Positions 1 through 8,530 of a stretch of 64,000 bases of DNA are shown piece after piece. This DNA is from Chelativorans sp. Lineage in GTDB: Bacteria; Pseudomonadota; Alphaproteobacteria; Rhizobiales; Rhizobiaceae. Under the pieces are notes generated by a model that made no database searches, was not told the origin of the DNA, and saw only the letters and a program-made list of their open reading frames with translations. Numbering within the stretch: position 1 is the stretch's first letter; every line of letters starts with the position of its first letter. A program made the translations under genes and the position numbers. Location: positions 1 to 64,000 of the forward strand of contig NZ_JAPSLH010000001.1 in assembly GCF_031180965.1 (NCBI RefSeq), in the 5' to 3' direction.

Positions 1-343
1 TGCATCCCGGCACCGCCGGCCTGTCGCGGGCCCTCAGCATGCCTCCAGGTACCGATCCCTGGAGGGGGAGGTTGCCGCCGCTCTCCCGAACACCCGGTGC
101 GCATCCGGTTCCCGCAAGAGCGATGGGACGGATTGTAAGAGGGCTGCCGGGGGTGGGGATAAAAAAACACAGAAATTTTTTCGGCGGCGTGCCGGTGTGA
201 TTGAAAACAGCAGATTAGCCGGCCAAAAATTCTCCTGGCCTTCGAGATATATCACTCCGCCGCATCACCGAGGCGATCCTGAAGCACCAGGGGCGGCGCG
301 CAGAATCGATCCCCAATCGCGGAGCCGTCAGCCAACCCGCGGT
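1..343. other. No gene seen at left edge
   Basis: The open frames here do not resemble any protein family I know and overlap on both strands, as expected in GC-rich non-coding DNA. There is an A/T-rich patch at about 159-181 with runs of seven A and six T. I could not match the segment to tRNA, tmRNA, SRP RNA or RNase P RNA. It lies downstream of the SDR gene, which ends at 344. Confidence 0.5.
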
Positions 344-1105
344 TCAGACGTGTTGGCCGCCGTTGATATGGATCTCGGCCCCTGTGACATAAGATGCGTT
401 CTCCGAGCAGAGGAAGAAGATGGTGTCCGCCACCTCCGCCGTCTGCCCCAGGCGACGCAGCGGGATCGTCTCCACCAGCCTGTCGGTGCCGGGCGAAAGG
501 ATCGAGGTCTCGATCTCGCCCGGCGCGATCGCGTTGACGCGGATGCCATAGGGACCGAAATCGGCGGCCATTTCGCGGGTCAGGGCGGCGAGTGCCGCTT
601 TGGAGGTGGCATAAGCCGTGCCTGCGAAGAGATGAACCCGGCTGCCGGCGATAGAGGTCACATTGACGACGGTGCCTTTTGCGGCCGCCAGTTCCTTGAA
701 CAGGCCGCGCGCCAGCATGATTGGCGCAAAAAAATTCACCTGGAACACGTCGCGCCACACATGCATCGGCGTGTCTATGGAATTCATGCGCTTGCCGCCG
801 TCAAGCTTGGGGGAAATCGCAGCATTGTTCACCAGCGCGTCGAGCCTGCCGCCATTGGCGTCCAGCCGATGGCGTATTTCGCCGATGGCGATGCCGACGC
901 CCTCCTGGTCGGACAGATCGAGCTGGATATGGTCTTCGGGCCCGGCGGGCCAGGGGCAGTCCTCGGAAAAAGCCTGGCGCGAGCAGGTGATGACGCGCCA
1001 GCCCTCGCGCGAGAAGCGCTTCACCGTGGCATGTCCGATGCCGCGGCTGGCGCCGGTCAGCACCAGCGTTTTCCTCTTGTCGGTCTCGCTCACCGCGCTC
1101 TCCAT
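344..1105 (-). CDS. SDR family oxidoreductase
   Basis: A 253-residue classical short-chain dehydrogenase/reductase, likely cytosolic and NAD(P)-dependent. Visible motifs: the cofactor loop TGASRGIGHA near residue 17, NNAAIS in the middle, the catalytic serine in NVTSIAGS, and the Tyr-x3-Lys pair in YATSK. The C-terminus ends ITGAEIHINGGQHV-like (VTGAEIHINGGQ), typical of FabG-type enzymes. The substrate cannot be told from sequence; it is probably not the housekeeping FabG, since no acyl-carrier or fatty-acid genes are adjacent. The gene starts 44 bases downstream of the PBP1A gene on the same strand, so the two may be co-transcribed. Confidence 0.9.
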   Translation of the reverse strand: MESAVSETDKRKTLVLTGASRGIGHATVKRFSREGWRVITCSRQAFSEDCPWPAGPEDHIQLDLSDQEGVGIAIGEIRHRLDANGGRLDALVNNAAISPKLDGGKRMNSIDTPMHVWRDVFQVNFFAPIMLARGLFKELAAAKGTVVNVTSIAGSRVHLFAGTAYATSKAALAALTREMAADFGPYGIRVNAIAPGEIETSILSPGTDRLVETIPLRRLGQTAEVADTIFFLCSENASYVTGAEIHINGGQHV

Positions 1106-1149
1106 CTCTGCCCGATATGTAATCCCTGGGCGCGGAGAAGGCGATAGGG

Positions 1150-3321
1150 CTAGTTGCCGAGGATGACGTCGAGGATGGAGAGATTGCGCCGCTGGGGCGG
1201 GGCGCCGCCGACCTCCGCGGGCGGGACGGGCCGGCGCTCTCCCCGTTCGACCGATGATGGGATCCCGGCCGAGGACGGTATCGGCGCGGGCCGCGCCGTC
1301 TCGCCCACAGCGTTCTGCGGCGCCGGCGTTGACGCCTGCAGCGGCTCCGGCGCTGGATTTCGACGCGGCCTCCAGCCTCCCGGCAGGCCTGCGACAGGGA
1401 CACCTTCGTGGGCGGCGGCCATGAATTCGCGCCAGGCCTGCGCCGGCAACGAACTGCCGGCCGCCCTGGTGGCGCGGCTATCGTCATTGCCGAACCAGAC
1501 GCCGGTCACCAGGTTGGACGTGTAGCCCACGAACCAGGCATCGCGGGAGTCCTGGGTGGTGCCGGTCTTGCCGGCGGCAGGCCAGCCGAAAGCGGCGGAC
1601 CGGCCGCTGCCATATTCGATCGTGCCCGCCATCATGGAATTCATCATGCCGATGATCTCAGGGCTCGCCACGCGCGGCACGCGGCTTGTCCGGTGCTCGT
1701 AGAGGACCTTTCCGGAGGCTGTGACCACACGCTCGACGAAATGCACCTCCGGGCGGAAACCGCCATTGGCGAAGGGTACATAGGCCGCCGTCAGCTCCAG
1801 CGGGGTCACTTCGGAAGTGCCGAGGGCGATTGAGGCGTTGGGCTTGAGGACCGACTCGATGCCCATGCGCTGCGCCACCTCGATGACCGCCTCCGGCCCC
1901 ACCTCCATGACAAGCTGGGCGGCGACGGAATTCAGCGAGCGGGCAAGCGCCTCGGCGAGCGTGACCTGCCCGTAATACTTGCCTTCGTTGTTCTCCGGCC
2001 GCCATTTGCCGATTCTGACTGGCGCGTCGTTGCGCATGCTCTCTGGCGTGCGGCCCTGCTCCAGCGCGGCCATGAAGACGAAGGGCTTGAAGGCGGAGCC
2101 GGGCTGGCGGCGCGCTTCGGAAGCGCGGTCGAACTGGCTGTTTGCATAATCGTAGCCGCCGACCATCGCGCGCACCGCGCCCGACCCGTCGATCGAAACC
2201 AGCGCCCCCTGGCTCACCTGCAACTTCCCGCCTTTTTCGTCGATCAGCCGGCGGATCGATTTCTCCGCGACCTTCTGCAGGTGGAAGTCGATGGTCGTAT
2301 GCACCACCAGATCCTTCTCGACGGCCCCGATCAGCGCCGGCAGTTCTTCCACGATCCGGTCGGCCACATAGTGCTCAGATCCGGTCCAGAAGGCGCTTGC
2401 GCGGGCGGCCGGCGCGCTCATGGCGGCCGTAAGCTGGCCATCGCCGATCATGCCTTCCTCGCGCATCGCGGCGAGCACGACCTGCGCACGCTCTTCGGCG
2501 GCCTGGGGATCGCGGGCGGGCGACAGCCGCGAAGGTGCTTTCAGGAGGCCGGCGAGCAAGGCTGCTTCGGCAAGCGTCACGTCACGCGCGGATTTGTTGA
2601 AATAGCGCTTCGCTGCCGCCTCCACGCCATAGGCTCCGGAGCCGAAATAGACCCGGTTCAGATACATTTCGAGGATCTGGTTCTTGGTATATTTCTGCTC
2701 CATCCAGATGGCGAGCAGCATCTCCTGCACCTTGCGCTCGAGCGTGCGGTCGGGCTTGAGGTAAAGGTTCTTGGCAAGCTGTTGGGTGATGGTGGAACCG
2801 CCTTGGCTCAGTTCCCCCTGCATCAGGTTTTCCACCATGGCGCGGCCGATGCCGACCGGATCGACGCCCCAATGGGAGTAGAAGCGCCGGTCCTCGATGG
2901 CGATCACCGCCTGCGGGATGTGCGGCGACATCTCCTGCAATCCGATGGCTTCTCCGCCCGTCATCCCGCGATTGGCAATGACGGTGCCGTCCGCGGCGAG
3001 AATTTTCACATTCGGCGGCCGGTCTGGAATCGACCATGTGGTAAGGCTCGGCATCTTCGCGCCGTAGAAGGCGACAAGCCCGGCCGCGCCGATGCCCGCC
3101 CAGAGCGCAAGCACGAGCGACCAATAGACAAGACCCCGCATGAATCCGCCGAAGCCGCCCCGCCGGCTTCGCCCGGAACGCCCACGCGACTTCCTCTTGC
3201 CCTTTCCTCTGCCCGCAGGCGGCAGCACGCGGTCGGACGCGCGCACCGAAAGCGCAGCGCGGCGCGATCCCGGCGCGTCAAAGCTCGGCTCTATGCGCCT
3301 GTTGCGATTGGACTTGGCCAT
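1150..3321 (-). CDS. PBP1A-family penicillin-binding protein
   Basis: Class A bifunctional peptidoglycan synthase of 723 residues, anchored in the inner membrane with its domains in the periplasm. A basic, Arg/Lys-rich cytosolic tail is followed by one membrane segment near residues 62-86. Next comes a glycosyltransferase-51 domain with the catalytic Glu in IAIEDRRFYSHWG and the GGSTITQQLAKN motif. The transpeptidase domain has SxxK (GSAFK, about residue 408), SxN (SLNS) and KTGTTQ (about residue 585). The C-terminal tail is Pro-rich. The ATG at 3321 gives MAKSNRNRR; an in-frame GTG at 3333 would add four residues. It is one of several class A PBPs expected in such a genome, so the specific paralogue is not assigned. 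Confidence 0.93.
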   Translation of the reverse strand: MAKSNRNRRIEPSFDAPGSRRAALSVRASDRVLPPAGRGKGKRKSRGRSGRSRRGGFGGFMRGLVYWSLVLALWAGIGAAGLVAFYGAKMPSLTTWSIPDRPPNVKILAADGTVIANRGMTGGEAIGLQEMSPHIPQAVIAIEDRRFYSHWGVDPVGIGRAMVENLMQGELSQGGSTITQQLAKNLYLKPDRTLERKVQEMLLAIWMEQKYTKNQILEMYLNRVYFGSGAYGVEAAAKRYFNKSARDVTLAEAALLAGLLKAPSRLSPARDPQAAEERAQVVLAAMREEGMIGDGQLTAAMSAPAARASAFWTGSEHYVADRIVEELPALIGAVEKDLVVHTTIDFHLQKVAEKSIRRLIDEKGGKLQVSQGALVSIDGSGAVRAMVGGYDYANSQFDRASEARRQPGSAFKPFVFMAALEQGRTPESMRNDAPVRIGKWRPENNEGKYYGQVTLAEALARSLNSVAAQLVMEVGPEAVIEVAQRMGIESVLKPNASIALGTSEVTPLELTAAYVPFANGGFRPEVHFVERVVTASGKVLYEHRTSRVPRVASPEIIGMMNSMMAGTIEYGSGRSAAFGWPAAGKTGTTQDSRDAWFVGYTSNLVTGVWFGNDDSRATRAAGSSLPAQAWREFMAAAHEGVPVAGLPGGWRPRRNPAPEPLQASTPAPQNAVGETARPAPIPSSAGIPSSVERGERRPVPPAEVGGAPPQRRNLSILDVILGN

Positions 3322-3432
3322 TCCCGAAGTCACCCCAGCGCCACCCCGATGGGCGCGTCAGCCCCGATGGAGGCTAAACATGGCAATTTAAGGGGGTGTT
3401 AAGGCGGTCTCGGGACGCCGTAGGTACAGGAG

Positions 3433-3464
3433 GTCAGATGGCCCGCACATGCGGGCCATCTGAC
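3433..3464 (-). terminator. 15-bp perfect hairpin downstream of the tandem-repeat gene
   Basis: Positions 3433-3447 and 3450-3464 are perfectly complementary with a two-base centre (CA). The hairpin begins ten bases past the stop of the minus-strand gene ending at 3474 and lies upstream of the PBP1A start. No T-run follows on either strand, so it is not a textbook intrinsic terminator. It may protect the transcript end or serve as a protein-binding palindrome. Confidence 0.55.
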
Positions 3465-3473
3465 GGTCAGGTC

Positions 3474-4133
3474 CTAAAAATCTATATCAACGCCGCCCTC
3501 TCCAATGCCGACGGAAGCCCCGTCGGAGCCGCCGATCCCGGCATTGATGCCGCTGGAGTTGCCGCTGCCGGCGCCCCGGCCGCCCACATCGGCATTGATG
3601 CCGCCGGTGTTGCCGGTCGCTGCATCCGGGCCGACGCCCACATTGATGCCGCCCGTCGTTCCCGAGGCCGCACCGCTGCCCACGCCGGCATTGACGCCGT
3701 TCTGATTGCCGGCGGCGGCACCGCTTCCGACGCCGGCATTGATGCCGCTGGAGTTGCCGGAAGCGGCGTTTGCCCCAGCGCCCACATTGACGCCGCCAGT
3801 ATTGTTGTTGCCGCCGCCTGCCGCACCGACATGAAGGCCGTCCGGGGTTGCCGCGCCGGGCAATGCGGCCGCGCCCGGCCCGCCGACACTGCCGCCCGGT
3901 CCGGTAACGCCAGGTGCGCCGGCGCCCCGCCGGCCGATCGCGGAGGTCTGCCCGGGATCGACCTGGCATCCAGACTCGGCGATTTGCCTTAGCTGTTCCG
4001 CCGAAAGAGCGCTGGCGGGCAGGTCGCAGATATCCTGCGTCTGCGCGCCAACGGCCAGCGGCGTCATCGTCGTGCCCGCCAGAGCAATGCCGAAGTAAAT
4101 AGCAAGGCGCGACGGTACTTTTGTCATTTTCAT
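3474..4133 (-). CDS. Secreted Gly/Ala/Asn-rich tandem-repeat protein
   Basis: A 219-residue protein of unknown function. The start at 4133 is supported by AGGAG eight bases upstream; an in-frame ATG at 4172 lacks this support. Residues 1-30 form a signal peptide (basic n-region, hydrophobic core, cleavage near VGA-QTQ). Residues 34-58 hold two cysteines 20 apart (DICDLP ... ESGCQVD), possibly a disulfide. A Gly/Pro-rich linker follows. From residue 114, six units of about 16 residues follow the pattern G-[IV]-N-[AV]-G-[VI]-G-x-x-A-A-x-G-N-x-x, ending in an acidic tail (GGVDIDF). Such a regular, small-residue repeat suggests a solenoid or extended surface structure; this is inference. Confidence 0.8.
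   Translation of the reverse strand: MKMTKVPSRLAIYFGIALAGTTMTPLAVGAQTQDICDLPASALSAEQLRQIAESGCQVDPGQTSAIGRRGAGAPGVTGPGGSVGGPGAAALPGAATPDGLHVGAAGGGNNNTGGVNVGAGANAASGNSSGINAGVGSGAAAGNQNGVNAGVGSGAASGTTGGINVGVGPDAATGNTGGINADVGGRGAGSGNSSGINAGIGGSDGASVGIGEGGVDIDF
3513..3794 (-). repeat. 48-bp coding tandem repeat, six units
   Basis: Codes for the repeat region of the secreted protein. Units 1-4 are exactly 16 codons, unit 5 is 17 and unit 6 degenerates into the C-terminus. The conserved spine is Gly-Ile/Val-Asn followed by alternating Gly and small residues. Exact 48-bp periodicity means copy number could vary by slippage or recombination. Confidence 0.8.
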
Positions 4134-4323
4134 GGAAGAGACTCCTGTCGTTGTCTCCCACGTCCCGATCATCGAACTGAAAAATCTTTATTTTGTTCAA
4201 CCCCTTGCCGTCAGGCTCCGCTTCCGAAGCGCCGAACTGCCCTTGTCGAAGCGAGGAGCGGGCGAGTGATCCGGCTTGCGGATGTCGCGCAACCAAGCAG
4301 CGGCGGTGGCGTTAGACCGGACC

Positions 4324-4707
4324 ATGAGCGATGAGAGTCAAGCGCCCGACCGCAGGAACCAGCTTGCCGCCGACCGCACGGTCTTCGCGGCCGAGCGCAC
4401 CTATGCGGCCTGGGTCCGAACCGGCCTGGCGGCGCTGGCGAGCGGGATCGGCGCCAAGGCCCTCCTTGAAAACGTCGTACCGGAATTCCTGATCATTGCC
4501 ACCGGCACGATTCTTGTCCTGTTCAGCGCCTTCTGCTTCGGCACCGCCGTGTGGCGCGAGATCAGCCCCGGGCCGCCGCCGCCGCGGCCGGAGGTCAAAC
4601 GCATCTCGCCCTATCTTCTCGTGCTCGTGAACGGCTTCCTCGTGCTGGTCGCCTTCGCCGCCCTCATCGGCATCTGGTTCGGCGATACAGGGGGCCAGGG
4701 GCAATAG
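4324..4707 (+). CDS. DUF202 family (YidH-like) membrane protein
   Basis: A 127-residue inner-membrane protein. The N-terminal cytosolic motif NQLAADRTVFAAERTYAAW matches DUF202 proteins, followed by about three membrane segments (residues ~32-50, ~55-75, ~98-118). The function of the family is unknown. I chose the ATG at 4324 (MSDESQ); the frame is open back to 4276 but that extension looks non-coding. It is divergent from the tandem-repeat gene (190 bases between starts) and convergent with the NTF2-like gene. Confidence 0.85.
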   Translation: MSDESQAPDRRNQLAADRTVFAAERTYAAWVRTGLAALASGIGAKALLENVVPEFLIIATGTILVLFSAFCFGTAVWREISPGPPPPRPEVKRISPYLLVLVNGFLVLVAFAALIGIWFGDTGGQGQ

Positions 4708-4726
4708 TGCGGTCCATCCGCCGGGT

Positions 4727-5122
4727 TTAAGCCTTTGCCTGCCCCATATCGGCGTGGCGATGGACGAGCTTCCAGCTGCCGTTCTCGCGGCGGAAGACCT
4801 CGGTGACCCGAAGCCGCATCGGAACGCGGCGGCCCTGAATCTCAACCTCGGCGACCTGCAAGCCCGTCCAGAATCCGAGGTCACCGTCCGAACCCATCTG
4901 CAAGATCTCGAAGCGGCTTTCGCCGCCCGGCCCGAACTGTGCGGCGCCCCCTCCGTAGTCTTTCCGGACCGCCTCAGCACCCTCGAGGATCTTGCCGTCG
5001 GGGCCGAAGAAGGTGGCCGGGTCGTTCTCCGCCGACAGGGCCACAACTTCGCTGCCGTCACCGCGGCAGAACGCGCGCGCCGCCTGCTCCCGGCGCTCGA
5101 TGAACTGCCTGAAATCGTCCAT
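4727..5122 (-). CDS. NTF2-like (SnoaL/DUF4440-type) protein
   Basis: A 131-residue cytosolic protein. An N-terminal helix (DDFRQFIERREQAARAF), a central FFGPDGKILEGAEAV segment and a C-terminal beta pattern ending RRENGSWKLVHRHADM are typical of the NTF2-like cone fold. Many such proteins bind small ligands or have no known activity, and no catalytic set can be assigned. The start at 5122 is supported by AAGGAG six bases upstream; the frame runs open to 5206 without support. Confidence 0.8.
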   Translation of the reverse strand: MDDFRQFIERREQAARAFCRGDGSEVVALSAENDPATFFGPDGKILEGAEAVRKDYGGGAAQFGPGGESRFEILQMGSDGDLGFWTGLQVAEVEIQGRRVPMRLRVTEVFRRENGSWKLVHRHADMGQAKA

Positions 5123-5242
5123 GGCGTTCTCCTTTGTTCCTATCCGAACGCCAAGATATGAAGGGCTGCCGAGGCAGCAAGGGATCGGGCATTCCGCTCC
5201 TGACATCCATGTCAGGATGTGAACCGCCCCCGTTGAATGCCG

Positions 5243-5860
5243 TCAGCTATGGGCGAAAATATCCTCTTCCTCCCATCCCATCAGGTCGAGCTTGGCGCGC
5301 GTGGGCAGGAACCTGAAGCAGGCAGCCGCCTCCCGCATGCGACCGTCGCGCTCCAGCCGCTGCGCCAGCACATCGCGCAGGCGGTGGAGGTAGAGAACGT
5401 CGGATGCGGCATATTCCAGTTGCTCCGGCGTCAGCTGGTCTGCGCCCCAGTCGGAGGACTGCTGAACCTTCGATAGATTGACGCCGAGCAATTCGGCGCA
5501 GATGTCCTTGAGCCCGTGCCGGTCCGTATAGGTGCGGGCCAGCCGCGAGGCGATCTTTGTGCAGAACACCGGATCGGCCATGACTCCGAACGCGTGGTAA
5601 AGCACCGCAATATCGAAGCGGGCGTAGTGGAACAGCTTGGCGATACGCCTGTTGCGCAGGATGGCGACCAGATTGGGCGCGCGCTTCTGCCCCGGTGCGA
5701 TCTGGATCACGTCCGCCGTCCCGTCCCCCGGCGAGATCTGCACCACGCAGAGACGGTCCCGGTGGGGTTTCAATCCCAGTGTCTCCGTGTCGATCGCCAC
5801 CGCCTCGACATCATAATGGGAGAGGTCTGGAAGGTCGTGCTGGTGGAAGCGGATCGTCAT
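5243..5860 (-). CDS. rnd: Ribonuclease D, short form
   Basis: A 205-residue 3'-5' exonuclease of the DEDDy family. Motif I is AIDTETLGL (Asp/Glu), motif II is FHYARFDIAVLYH (Asp), motif III is YAASDVLYLHRL (Tyr-x3-Asp). The protein stops after the catalytic domain: the two HRDC domains of E. coli RNase D (about 375 residues) are absent, as is common in alphaproteobacteria. Likely role is trimming tRNA and other RNA 3' ends. The start codon overlaps the stop of the upstream dipeptidase (ATGA), indicating translational coupling. Confidence 0.9.
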   Translation of the reverse strand: MTIRFHQHDLPDLSHYDVEAVAIDTETLGLKPHRDRLCVVQISPGDGTADVIQIAPGQKRAPNLVAILRNRRIAKLFHYARFDIAVLYHAFGVMADPVFCTKIASRLARTYTDRHGLKDICAELLGVNLSKVQQSSDWGADQLTPEQLEYAASDVLYLHRLRDVLAQRLERDGRMREAAACFRFLPTRAKLDLMGWEEEDIFAHS

Positions 5861-7251
5861 CGGCCTTCATCCGCAAGAGCGGCGAGGATGCGCGCCCAGG
5901 AGCGCTGCCCCTTATGGAAGGAGCTGAGCTCGTATTTCTCGTTCGGGGAATGTATGCGGTCGTCCGCGAGCCCGAATCCCACCAGCAGCGACTCCATGCC
6001 CAAGAGCTTCTGGAAATCGCCGACGACTGGAATGGAGCCGCCCATGGCGGTGGTGACCGCCGGCTTCGGCCATTCCTGCGAAAGCGCAGCCTGCGCCGTT
6101 TTCACCAGCGGGGAGTCGTAGGAAAGCTGGATCGCCGGCGAGCCGCCATGCGGCGCAAACTCCACCGAGCAGTCGGCCGGGATGCGCTCGCGGACGAAGG
6201 CGCGGAAAGCGTCGCGGATCTTGTCCGGGTCCTGCTTGTGCACCAGCCGGAAGGAGACCTTTGCCGAAGCCTCGGCCGGGATGACGGTCTTGAAGCCCTC
6301 GCCCGTATAGCCGCCATGGATGCCGTTCACCTCCGCCGTGGGCCTTGCCCAGACCAGTTCCAGCACGGAGCGCCCCTTCTCCCCGGCAGGATGCGCAAGG
6401 CCGATCGGCCCCAGCAGCATCTCGGCGCTCCGCCCGAGCGCTTCCCAGCTCTTCAGGACCTCCGGCGGGGTCTCTTCCACTCCCTCATAGAAGCCGGGGA
6501 TCGTCACGCGACCGTTCTCGTCATGCAGGTCGGCCAGCACCTTCGCAAGGATGCGGATCGGATTGGCCGCCGCGCCGCCATAGGAACCGGAATGCAGGTC
6601 GCGATTGGCGGCCTTGACGGTCACCTCCTCGCCGACGAGCCCGCGCAAGCCGACGCAGATGGCCGGCGTCTCCGCGTCCCACATGGAGGTGTCGCAGACA
6701 AGGGCGAAATCCGCCTTCAGCTCGCTGGCATTCTCCTCCAGAAACGGTTTCAGGGAAGACGAGCCGGACTCTTCCTCACCCTCCAGGAGGATGCTGATCC
6801 GGCAGGGCAGCTTGCCATGCACGGCTTTGTAGGCGCGGCAGGCCTCGATGAAAGTCATGAGCTGGCCCTTGTCGTCGGAGGCGCCGCGCCCGGTGATCAC
6901 CTTGCGGCCGGGCGCGATCTCCTTGATCTCGGGTCTGAACGGATCGTTCTCCCAAAGGGGGAGGGGATCCACAGGCTGCACGTCATAATGTCCGTAGAAG
7001 AGCACATGCGGCCCCTCCCCCGGGTGATGCGCGACGACCATCGGATGCCCCGTCGTGTCGCGGACGCTTGCTTCGAAGCCGATGGATCTGAGGTCCTCCG
7101 CCAGCCAATCGGCGGCCCGCCGCACTTCCGCTGCGAAGGCCGGGTCGGTGGAAATGGACGGAATAGCCAGAAGACCGAAAAGCCTTTCGAGGCTTTCCCC
7201 GATCGAGCGGTCGAGATGGTCGAGCACGGGCGAAATATCTGTCATAGGCAA
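5857..7251 (-). CDS. M20 family dipeptidase
   Basis: A 464-residue zinc-dependent peptidase of the M20/M25/M40 family, cytosolic. Metal-binding motifs are FYGHYDVQPVDP (His and Asp), GASDDKGQ (bridging Asp) and LEGEEESGS (catalytic and metal Glu). The middle part (about residues 200-370) corresponds to the lid/dimerisation domain. The family hydrolyses dipeptides or related amide bonds; the true substrate is not visible. A second ATG lies two codons downstream (7245). It overlaps rnd by four bases. The intergenic terminator at 7311-7333 separates it from the upstream BMP gene. Confidence 0.92.
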   Translation of the reverse strand: MPMTDISPVLDHLDRSIGESLERLFGLLAIPSISTDPAFAAEVRRAADWLAEDLRSIGFEASVRDTTGHPMVVAHHPGEGPHVLFYGHYDVQPVDPLPLWENDPFRPEIKEIAPGRKVITGRGASDDKGQLMTFIEACRAYKAVHGKLPCRISILLEGEEESGSSSLKPFLEENASELKADFALVCDTSMWDAETPAICVGLRGLVGEEVTVKAANRDLHSGSYGGAAANPIRILAKVLADLHDENGRVTIPGFYEGVEETPPEVLKSWEALGRSAEMLLGPIGLAHPAGEKGRSVLELVWARPTAEVNGIHGGYTGEGFKTVIPAEASAKVSFRLVHKQDPDKIRDAFRAFVRERIPADCSVEFAPHGGSPAIQLSYDSPLVKTAQAALSQEWPKPAVTTAMGGSIPVVGDFQKLLGMESLLVGFGLADDRIHSPNEKYELSSFHKGQRSWARILAALADEGR

Positions 7252-7310
7252 TAGGCTCCAAACGGCTGCTGGCCGGGCGCTGCGGAACGGCCCGGACCCT
7301 GTAGCACATG

Positions 7311-7333
7311 AAAAAGGGCCGCGACGGCCCTTT
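7311..7333 (-). terminator. Intrinsic terminator after the BMP binding-protein gene
   Basis: A perfect 9-bp stem (7313-7321 with 7325-7333), three-base loop CGA, followed on the minus strand by a five-T run. It lies 22 bases past the stop at 7355, so it ends transcription of the binding-protein gene before the dipeptidase. Confidence 0.8.
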
Positions 7334-7354
7334 CCCAGCGTCCTTGAAGAGCGT

Positions 7355-8350
7355 TTACCAATAGGGGCAGGAATTGTCTTCCAGGTAGTTGTGGACGGTG
7401 AGCGTGCCGGAGATGATGTCGGCCTTCGCCTTCTCGACCGCGTTCTTCATCTCTTCGGTGATCAGATCCTTGTTGTTGTCGTCGAGCGCGTAGCCGACGC
7501 CATCCTCCTTCAAGCCCAGATCCTGCTGGCCGTAGCTGAACTCGTTGTTCTTCGCGTCCACGAAGGAATCATAAACGGCCACATCGACCCGCTTCAGCAT
7601 GGAAGTGAGCACATGGCCGGGATGCAGGTGGTTCTGGTTGGCATCGACGCCGATGCCGAGCTTGCCGGCGTCCGCCGCAGCCTGCAGCACGCCGACGCCC
7701 GTGCCGCCGGCGGCGTGATAGATCACATCGGCCCCCTGGTCGATTTGCGTGCGCGCGATTTCGCCCCCTTTGGTCGGGTCGTTCCAGGCGGCCGGCGTGT
7801 CGCCCGTATAGTTGCGGATGACCTTGGCGTCCGGGTTGGCGGCCTTGACCCCGCCCACATAGCCGCACTCGAACTTGGCGATCAGCGGCACCTGCATTCC
7901 ACCCACGAAGCCGACCGCGCCGGTCTTGGACGCCATGGCCGCCAGCATGCCGACGAGATAGGAGCCCTCATGCTCCTTGAAGGTAATGGAGCGGACATTC
8001 GGCTGATCGACCTTGTCGTCGATGATCGTGAAGCTCACATCCGGGAATTCGGGCGCTACCCTGTTGAGATATTCCACCCAGGAAAAGCCGGCCATCACGA
8101 TCGGATTGTGGCCGCGTTCGGCGAAGCGGCGCAGCGCCTGCTCGCGCTGGGCGTCGTTCGAAATCTCGAACTCGGCATATTCGACGCCGGTCTCCTGCTT
8201 GAACTTCTCCGCGCCCATATAGGCCATTTCGTTGAAGGATTTGTCGAACTTGCCGCCGAGATCGAAGAGGAGAGCCGGCGAAACCTCCTGGGCCATGGCG
8301 GTGCCCGCCATCGCGGCCGCAGCCAAGAGTCCGAGAACGATACGCTTCAT
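7355..8350 (-). CDS. BMP family ABC transporter substrate-binding protein
   Basis: A 331-residue periplasmic solute-binding protein of the BMP/Med family, whose characterised members bind purine nucleosides. A signal peptide (MKRIVLGLLAAAAMAGTAMA) ends in a signal-peptidase-I site with no lipobox cysteine, unlike lipoprotein members. Family motifs include LLFDLGGKFDKSFNEMAY, VGFVGGMQVPLI and YHAAGGTGVGVLQAA. The start at 8350 is set by the signal peptide. No permease or ATPase gene is adjacent, so its transporter partners are elsewhere. It is followed by a strong terminator, so it seems to be transcribed alone. Confidence 0.9.
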   Translation of the reverse strand: MKRIVLGLLAAAAMAGTAMAQEVSPALLFDLGGKFDKSFNEMAYMGAEKFKQETGVEYAEFEISNDAQREQALRRFAERGHNPIVMAGFSWVEYLNRVAPEFPDVSFTIIDDKVDQPNVRSITFKEHEGSYLVGMLAAMASKTGAVGFVGGMQVPLIAKFECGYVGGVKAANPDAKVIRNYTGDTPAAWNDPTKGGEIARTQIDQGADVIYHAAGGTGVGVLQAAADAGKLGIGVDANQNHLHPGHVLTSMLKRVDVAVYDSFVDAKNNEFSYGQQDLGLKEDGVGYALDDNNKDLITEEMKNAVEKAKADIISGTLTVHNYLEDNSCPYW

Positions 8351-8530
8351 GTGATCCACACCCTGTCGGTTGCTTTGACACTGGACTGAGCGCCAGACCG
8401 TCAAGGGCACGGCGCGCCATCCATCGGCAGGCATTCTTTCTCCTGCTTACCGCCCACTCTCGCATGGGCGGCATCAAAATTCCACGCGGAAAATTGCGGG
8501 TTTGGGTAGCCCGGCGCGGGGCCAGAATCC

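Noticed and set aside
1..343. Structured RNA at the left edge
   Set aside because: Several small hairpins can be drawn, but no conserved motif of a known RNA gene is present.
3513..3794. CRISPR-like array
   Set aside because: The 48-bp period is an exact codon multiple within a coding frame with a signal peptide; there are no identical repeats with variable spacers.
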